Below, piece after piece: positions 29,008 to 32,366 of a DNA stretch of 32,366 nucleotides. The stretch covers positions 1-32,366 of the forward strand of contig CAZCVI010000080.1 in the NCBI GenBank assembly GCA_964502145.1, written 5' to 3'. Made by a program: the position numbers and the translations under genes. The DNA comes from CAZCVI01 sp964502145. Lineage in GTDB: Bacteria > Acidobacteriota > Aminicenantia > UBA2199. Position 1 is the first letter of the stretch. Each line of letters starts with the position of its first letter. The notes below the pieces were generated by a model, which worked only from the letters and a program-made list of their open reading frames with translations, made no database searches and had not been told where the DNA came from.

Positions 29008-31169
29008 ACTATAAATTTTGCACCTCCCAATTCGGGATCCGTCTCTACTTTTTTTGTACCTTTTAAATCCTCAATAATTGATTTCACTACTGTCAGTCCT
29101 AATCCTGTCCCGGTCTCCCTGCCAGTTCGGTCTTTCTTGAGGGTATTTAGAGGCTCCCATATCCATTCCTCAAAATCTTTATCAATAGGCGGGCCTGAAT
29201 TTGCAACAATTAAGCTGAATCCTTTTTTCCCATCCCAGTCTTTCTTTTCAAGTATAACGGAGATGGTTCTGTTTTTATTGTTTTGCATACAGGCATAATA
29301 CGCATTGGTTATTAAATTCAAGAGAATGGACTCAATGTCCATTGGAAAGGCATTGCACTCGATCTCATCAATTCTTTTTTCCAGCCGAATATGAACTGGA
29401 TTGAGCATGGGTTGAAGATCAAGTAGAATTCTTTCCAAGAGAGCTTTTATATTTCTTTTTTCTTTTTTCCGCTTATCTTTTTGAACCCTGGTCAGTATAA
29501 AAGCACCCCAGGATGAAACCTGATCTCCATATTTTATGGCTTTTTCCAATTCAGGGAGCGCCTCGTTTAAATTCGGAGGATCCAACTGCAGGTAATCCCT
29601 TGCATTAGTAGCGGCTACTTTAAATTCGGTAATGGCGCCCTGAGTTTCATGTCCGAAGACAGCAGATGAAATACCAATCGTGGCCAAACCTGCAAGAACT
29701 CTGGAGTGACTTAATTTATCCTCAAAAGCCTTTGATATTTTTTCAGATTGTTGCACAAAATCTTCCATTTTTTCAATTGTTTTTGCTATGGGGATTGGAG
29801 CTTTTCTACTATTTGTTCTTAAGAGTCTTAAATCTTCCTTTATTGATGTTATTTTTTCAAGAAATTTTTCGACTGTTTCGATGGGACTCTCTTTTATGTT
29901 ATTTTTCTTTTTTATATCCTGAAATAATTGGTACCTACGGCTTTCCAACAAGGAAAGCGCGCCCAATACGAGAGCTCTTAAATCATATTGAGCCTGATTT
30001 TCCACCAATCCTTCTCTTCCGGCACTATCAATCAAAGTCGGGTTAGTATCCCTCCCGATAAAGACTGCGCCAACCAATTGGTTTCCAACCACTCTGTATT
30101 CGAGGCGATCTACACCGGCTGGATTTCTTGAGTGTCGATCCGCCAGTCCCAACCAATCTCCGCCCAACTCGTTTACATAACCGTATGGCTTAACGCTGAT
30201 ATTATCCCGATATATCTTTACTCCAACATTTTTGTTTATAAATTCTCTCAGCTCTGAGAGTGAAAAGATTGTTCCATCTATTAAGGATTTTGTTCTTGGA
30301 TACAGTAAAAGTCTGATATTGACAGGGCCACAAAGTAATTTATCTGATTTATGATAATCATAGGGATCGATTACTTTGTGCATTAATTCTTGCCAATTAA
30401 TAATTTTTTCAATTGACTTACCAGGATGGAATTTGTCTTTTAAAGAATATATCAAATCAAGCGATTCACCATCATAATCAATTTCTATCTCAAGCTCTGG
30501 ATTTAAAAGAGTTGGAGGTTCTATCCTCCCATTAAAATTTGTGGTGATATCATTTTTTATGAAAATTTCAAAATCCTTCACCTCCCTAAAGGGTGGCTTT
30601 AAAATGGAAAGTTCAGCGCAGAGATTTTCAATGTTAGCTTCCGTCCAATTATCTCTCAAATTGTTGATAATCAATTCCGTCCCAGTATTTCCAGTACCAT
30701 CAGGTGGTAATTTGATGGTCGGATTTTCCAAAACATCTATAGGTATTTCAGAAAGTTTTTTGCCATCTTGGTTAAACATTTCCCAGTTTATTGTCATCCC
30801 AAAAGGAATTTTATCGGACGTAATAGTTTTCAAATTAAGGATTCCACCAAGGCGGTCAGCCGAAAGTCTGCCAATACCTTTCTCACCTGTTTTCCTTCTA
30901 TTTCGTGCGGTTGTCCGATTTGCTTTTTTTTCCGAGTAGCCAATTCTTAGCCAGTTCTCATCGATTTCCGTCTCCGTCATCCCAATGCCGTCATCGGCTA
31001 TTCTTATATAATTTTTTGTCTCCCTCTTGTATATCTCGATTTCCACAATCTTGGCATCTGCATCATAACTGTTTTTCACCAATTCCAATAAAGCCGTGGT
31101 ATGGTCTTTTATGCTTTCCCTTCCAAGCTGAAGGATTGTCCTTGCGTCAATCGTAAATGTTTTAATCAT
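28989..31169 (-). CDS. Dual GHKL ATPase: Hsp90/MORC-like N-terminus plus histidine-kinase-like C-terminus
   Basis: A 726-residue soluble protein with two GHKL ATPase units. The N-terminal one (about 15-190) has the N-box ALLELVKNSYDADA (E29, N33, D36), DDGIGM (59-64) and GEKGIGRLSA (95-104), like Hsp90, MutL and MORC-type ATPases. A following transducer-like region extends to about 400. After a helical segment comes a histidine-kinase part: H507 in FGHETQGAI as possible phosphoacceptor, the N-box LLNLITNAYYA (N618, N622), a weakened D-box NSGPP (657-661) and GTGLGLTVVKSII (687-699). It likely senses a signal or DNA and phosphorylates the receiver encoded next. No membrane segment. First gene of the operon, promoter at 31204-31232; the Shine-Dalgarno is weak. 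Confidence 0.9.
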   Translation of the reverse strand: MIKTFTIDARTILQLGRESIKDHTTALLELVKNSYDADAKIVEIEIYKRETKNYIRIADDGIGMTETEIDENWLRIGYSEKKANRTTARNRRKTGEKGIGRLSADRLGGILNLKTITSDKIPFGMTINWEMFNQDGKKLSEIPIDVLENPTIKLPPDGTGNTGTELIINNLRDNWTEANIENLCAELSILKPPFREVKDFEIFIKNDITTNFNGRIEPPTLLNPELEIEIDYDGESLDLIYSLKDKFHPGKSIEKIINWQELMHKVIDPYDYHKSDKLLCGPVNIRLLLYPRTKSLIDGTIFSLSELREFINKNVGVKIYRDNISVKPYGYVNELGGDWLGLADRHSRNPAGVDRLEYRVVGNQLVGAVFIGRDTNPTLIDSAGREGLVENQAQYDLRALVLGALSLLESRRYQLFQDIKKKNNIKESPIETVEKFLEKITSIKEDLRLLRTNSRKAPIPIAKTIEKMEDFVQQSEKISKAFEDKLSHSRVLAGLATIGISSAVFGHETQGAITEFKVAATNARDYLQLDPPNLNEALPELEKAIKYGDQVSSWGAFILTRVQKDKRKKEKRNIKALLERILLDLQPMLNPVHIRLEKRIDEIECNAFPMDIESILLNLITNAYYACMQNNKNRTISVILEKKDWDGKKGFSLIVANSGPPIDKDFEEWIWEPLNTLKKDRTGRETGTGLGLTVVKSIIEDLKGTKKVETDPELGGAKFIVWLPMN

Positions 31170-31203
31170 CTTTTCTCATCATTTTCATTTTATGTCAGAC
31201 TTA

Positions 31204-31232
31204 AATGTATATCATTTCTCCCTTTTTGTCAA
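31204..31232 (-). promoter_or_regulatory. Promoter of the GHKL-REC-HNH-methyltransferase operon
   Basis: Minus strand TTGACA (31232-31227), 17-bp spacer, TACATT (31209-31204). A leader of about 30 nt precedes the ATG. It starts right after the remains of hsdR. Confidence 0.65.
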
Positions 31233-31248
31233 TCGCCAGTAATATATT

Positions 31249-31690
31249 TCAAGCAGGCTTACCGTTTGCATCCAAGAAAGGGTTTTCATACCGACCAATC
31301 CTTCCTGCAATTCCCAGAAAGGGTTTATCACTGCTGTCAGCCGAGCCATAGCTGGATATTAAACGTTGTACATTGTATAATTCGGAGAACTTCCGGTATC
31401 ATAATCGGGCGTGAAAACCATAAACTCCTGTTCGGCCTGTTCCCCGAGGTTTTTTGTATCCACCAGGAAAAGGATACTTTTGGCATCGGCAAATTTGAGT
31501 GAGTGGTAAATAAAGGTGATGGCTGTTTTTAGTGGGGGTATTCCCACAACGCGATGCCTGGGGCAGCACTCCAATTCAATTCTGGTTGCGACTGCACAGC
31601 CCAACCAGATTGTCTCAGTATCTCACCAATCTTGTCTCGCGCCTTTTGTTCTGGGGTTTGATCGGCTATGGTAATCCTTTTTGCTCTGTT
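31249..31690 (-). pseudogene. Type I restriction enzyme R subunit (hsdR), decayed fragment
   Basis: Three reading frames together spell pieces of HsdR, the translocase/nuclease of type I restriction enzymes. Frame 1 (about 31675-31545) reads TPEQKARDKIGEILRQSGW, the HsdR N-terminus. After a large internal deletion that removes the Walker A region, frame 2 (about 31530-31400) gives KTAITFIYHSLKFADAKSIL then FLVDTKNLGEQAEQEF. After a frameshift near 31396 frame 3 gives FSELYNVQRLISS. These blocks are well known from intact HsdR proteins of about 800-1000 residues. The rest of the gene and any hsdM/hsdS are absent. It lies on the same strand as, and just upstream of, the GHKL operon. Confidence 0.75.
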
Positions 31691-31817
31691 CTCGTTCACA
31701 TGAAAACTTTCCCTGAAAAACTGGTGAAAGAGTTCTTGTTTAAAGGTTAATATAGCGCATAAACAGCGAAAAGTAAAAAAAATATAGTGAAACCGGAATC
31801 ACTGAAAATAAAATTTT

Positions 31818-31843
31818 GGTTCGTTCTCATTTCAAGTGGGTAA
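31818..31843 (+). repeat. Third copy of the GGTTC inverted end
   Basis: GGTTCGTTCTCATTTCAAGT and six further bases match the right end of the 1.05-kb element at 23 of 26 positions and its left end at 22 of 26. Its orientation implies an element running to the right; no partner end is found before the window closes. Confidence 0.6.
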
Positions 31844-32366
31844 ATCTGCTTTTGAAGAGACCAGTTTAGCCGGGAATAAAGAGAATGCGCTATTAAATGC
31901 CGGAATGTTGCGAGGGATGGAAGGATTTTATTGGCCGGAATAACTCTGAAATACCTATTTAAATGGAATGAAGTACAAAATTTAGATTGACATAAATAAT
32001 CATTCCAGGAAATGGCGGTTCATAAAAAAAAACAAGTTCCAGCCGGGCTATACTTGTTTGTTTTTACATATTCCCGGTAGAAAATATCTGATTAAAGTTC
32101 CAAAACGTCGATTAATTCGTGCTTTTGGGGCGACCTTTTTAAATGGCCAAAATTTCAACGATCTCTCCTTAAACGACATCAACCAGTGCTTCCATCCAAA
32201 TGAAAGATTTGCGGCATTTGTGGAAGTTTTTCTTGAAACGTTTTGTTATCAGCATTCTTCGCGGTCGATTTAACGCTGTAGAAACCAAATCCCAGCGCTA
32301 CGACTCGTTACGTCTTCCTTACCATTTCATTTTTTATTCCTTGCTTGTTGAAATCTTAACCAGAAA
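31844..32366. other. Gene-poor stretch, no confident feature
   Basis: No recognisable gene. A 71-codon plus-strand frame opens with TTG at 32058 and ends at 32273 (FLHIPGRKYLIKVPKRR near its start), but it has no Shine-Dalgarno, promoter or family resemblance that I can see. A 30-codon open stretch after the repeat at 31818 (NALLNAGMLRGMEGFYWPE) may be a gene remnant. Confidence 0.4.

Noticed and set aside
25566..31843. The GHKL operon as cargo of a single composite transposon
   Set aside because: The GGTTC ends at 25566-25591 and 31818-31843 face away from the operon rather than bounding it, and no transposase is seen.
32058..32273. 71-codon plus-strand frame near the window end as a gene
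   Set aside because: TTG start, no Shine-Dalgarno, no promoter and no recognised similarity.

Overview
This window looks like a chromosomal segment of a Gram-negative-type, moderately AT-rich bacterium. An LptB-type ATPase implies an outer membrane. The mixture of a secreted M43 protease with BACON/Ig-like domains, DUF433/DUF5615 and RelE toxin-antitoxin pairs, and AAA ATPases with DUF4143 or nuclease tails reminds me of Acidobacteriota/Aminicenantes-like genomes. That placement is tentative and rests on gene content only.

Layout. (1) 1-1100: repeat-rich DNA with a six-copy 42-bp minisatellite and two long palindromic elements built from 9-bp units, the second of which cuts off an adenosine deaminase gene. 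(2) 1106-3839 (minus): an M20 metallopeptidase and a DUF4143-type ATPase; the predicted ATPase transcript begins with a perfect 30-bp palindrome. (3) 4160-5945: a NotI-family restriction endonuclease followed by a D12-class adenine methyltransferase. (4) 6090-6574: a RelE/ParE toxin with its antitoxin. (5) 6766-12007 (minus): an AAA ATPase fused to a PD-(D/E)XK domain, then a large SNF2 helicase. (6) 12126-13128 (minus): a MauE/DoxX membrane protein and a membrane-anchored rhodanese. (7) 13412-21075 (plus): housekeeping block with rsmD, lptB, a small ribbon-helix-helix-like protein, a four-gene sulfate ABC transporter, pgsA, a stand-alone receiver protein and a TIGR01212 radical SAM protein. 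(8) 21177-21794: a DUF433/DUF5615 pair. (9) 21952-24375: a secreted M43 metalloprotease. (10) 24418-25778: a truncated antitoxin-like gene, a ~1.05-kb element with inverted ends and a small gene with an in-frame stop. (11) 25972-31169 (minus): a compact four-gene operon, followed on its promoter side by a decayed type I restriction hsdR gene and gene-poor DNA to the window end.

The most interesting locus is the operon at 25972-31169. It encodes a two-ATPase GHKL/histidine-kinase-like protein, a receiver-domain protein, an HNH nuclease and a TaqI-like N6-adenine methyltransferase, with overlapping or nearly abutting reading frames. It reads as a restriction-modification-like defence module governed by a phosphorelay. 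I do not recognise it as a named system. Together with the NotI-like pair and the hsdR remnant it marks the window as a defence-rich neighbourhood.

A second theme is regulatory. Five genes have near-consensus promoters (17-bp spacer) whose -10 box ends only 5-6 nt before the ATG, predicting leaderless mRNAs. Each of these five promoters has a 9-bp-period repeat array close upstream, while the promoters of genes with Shine-Dalgarno sequences generally do not.
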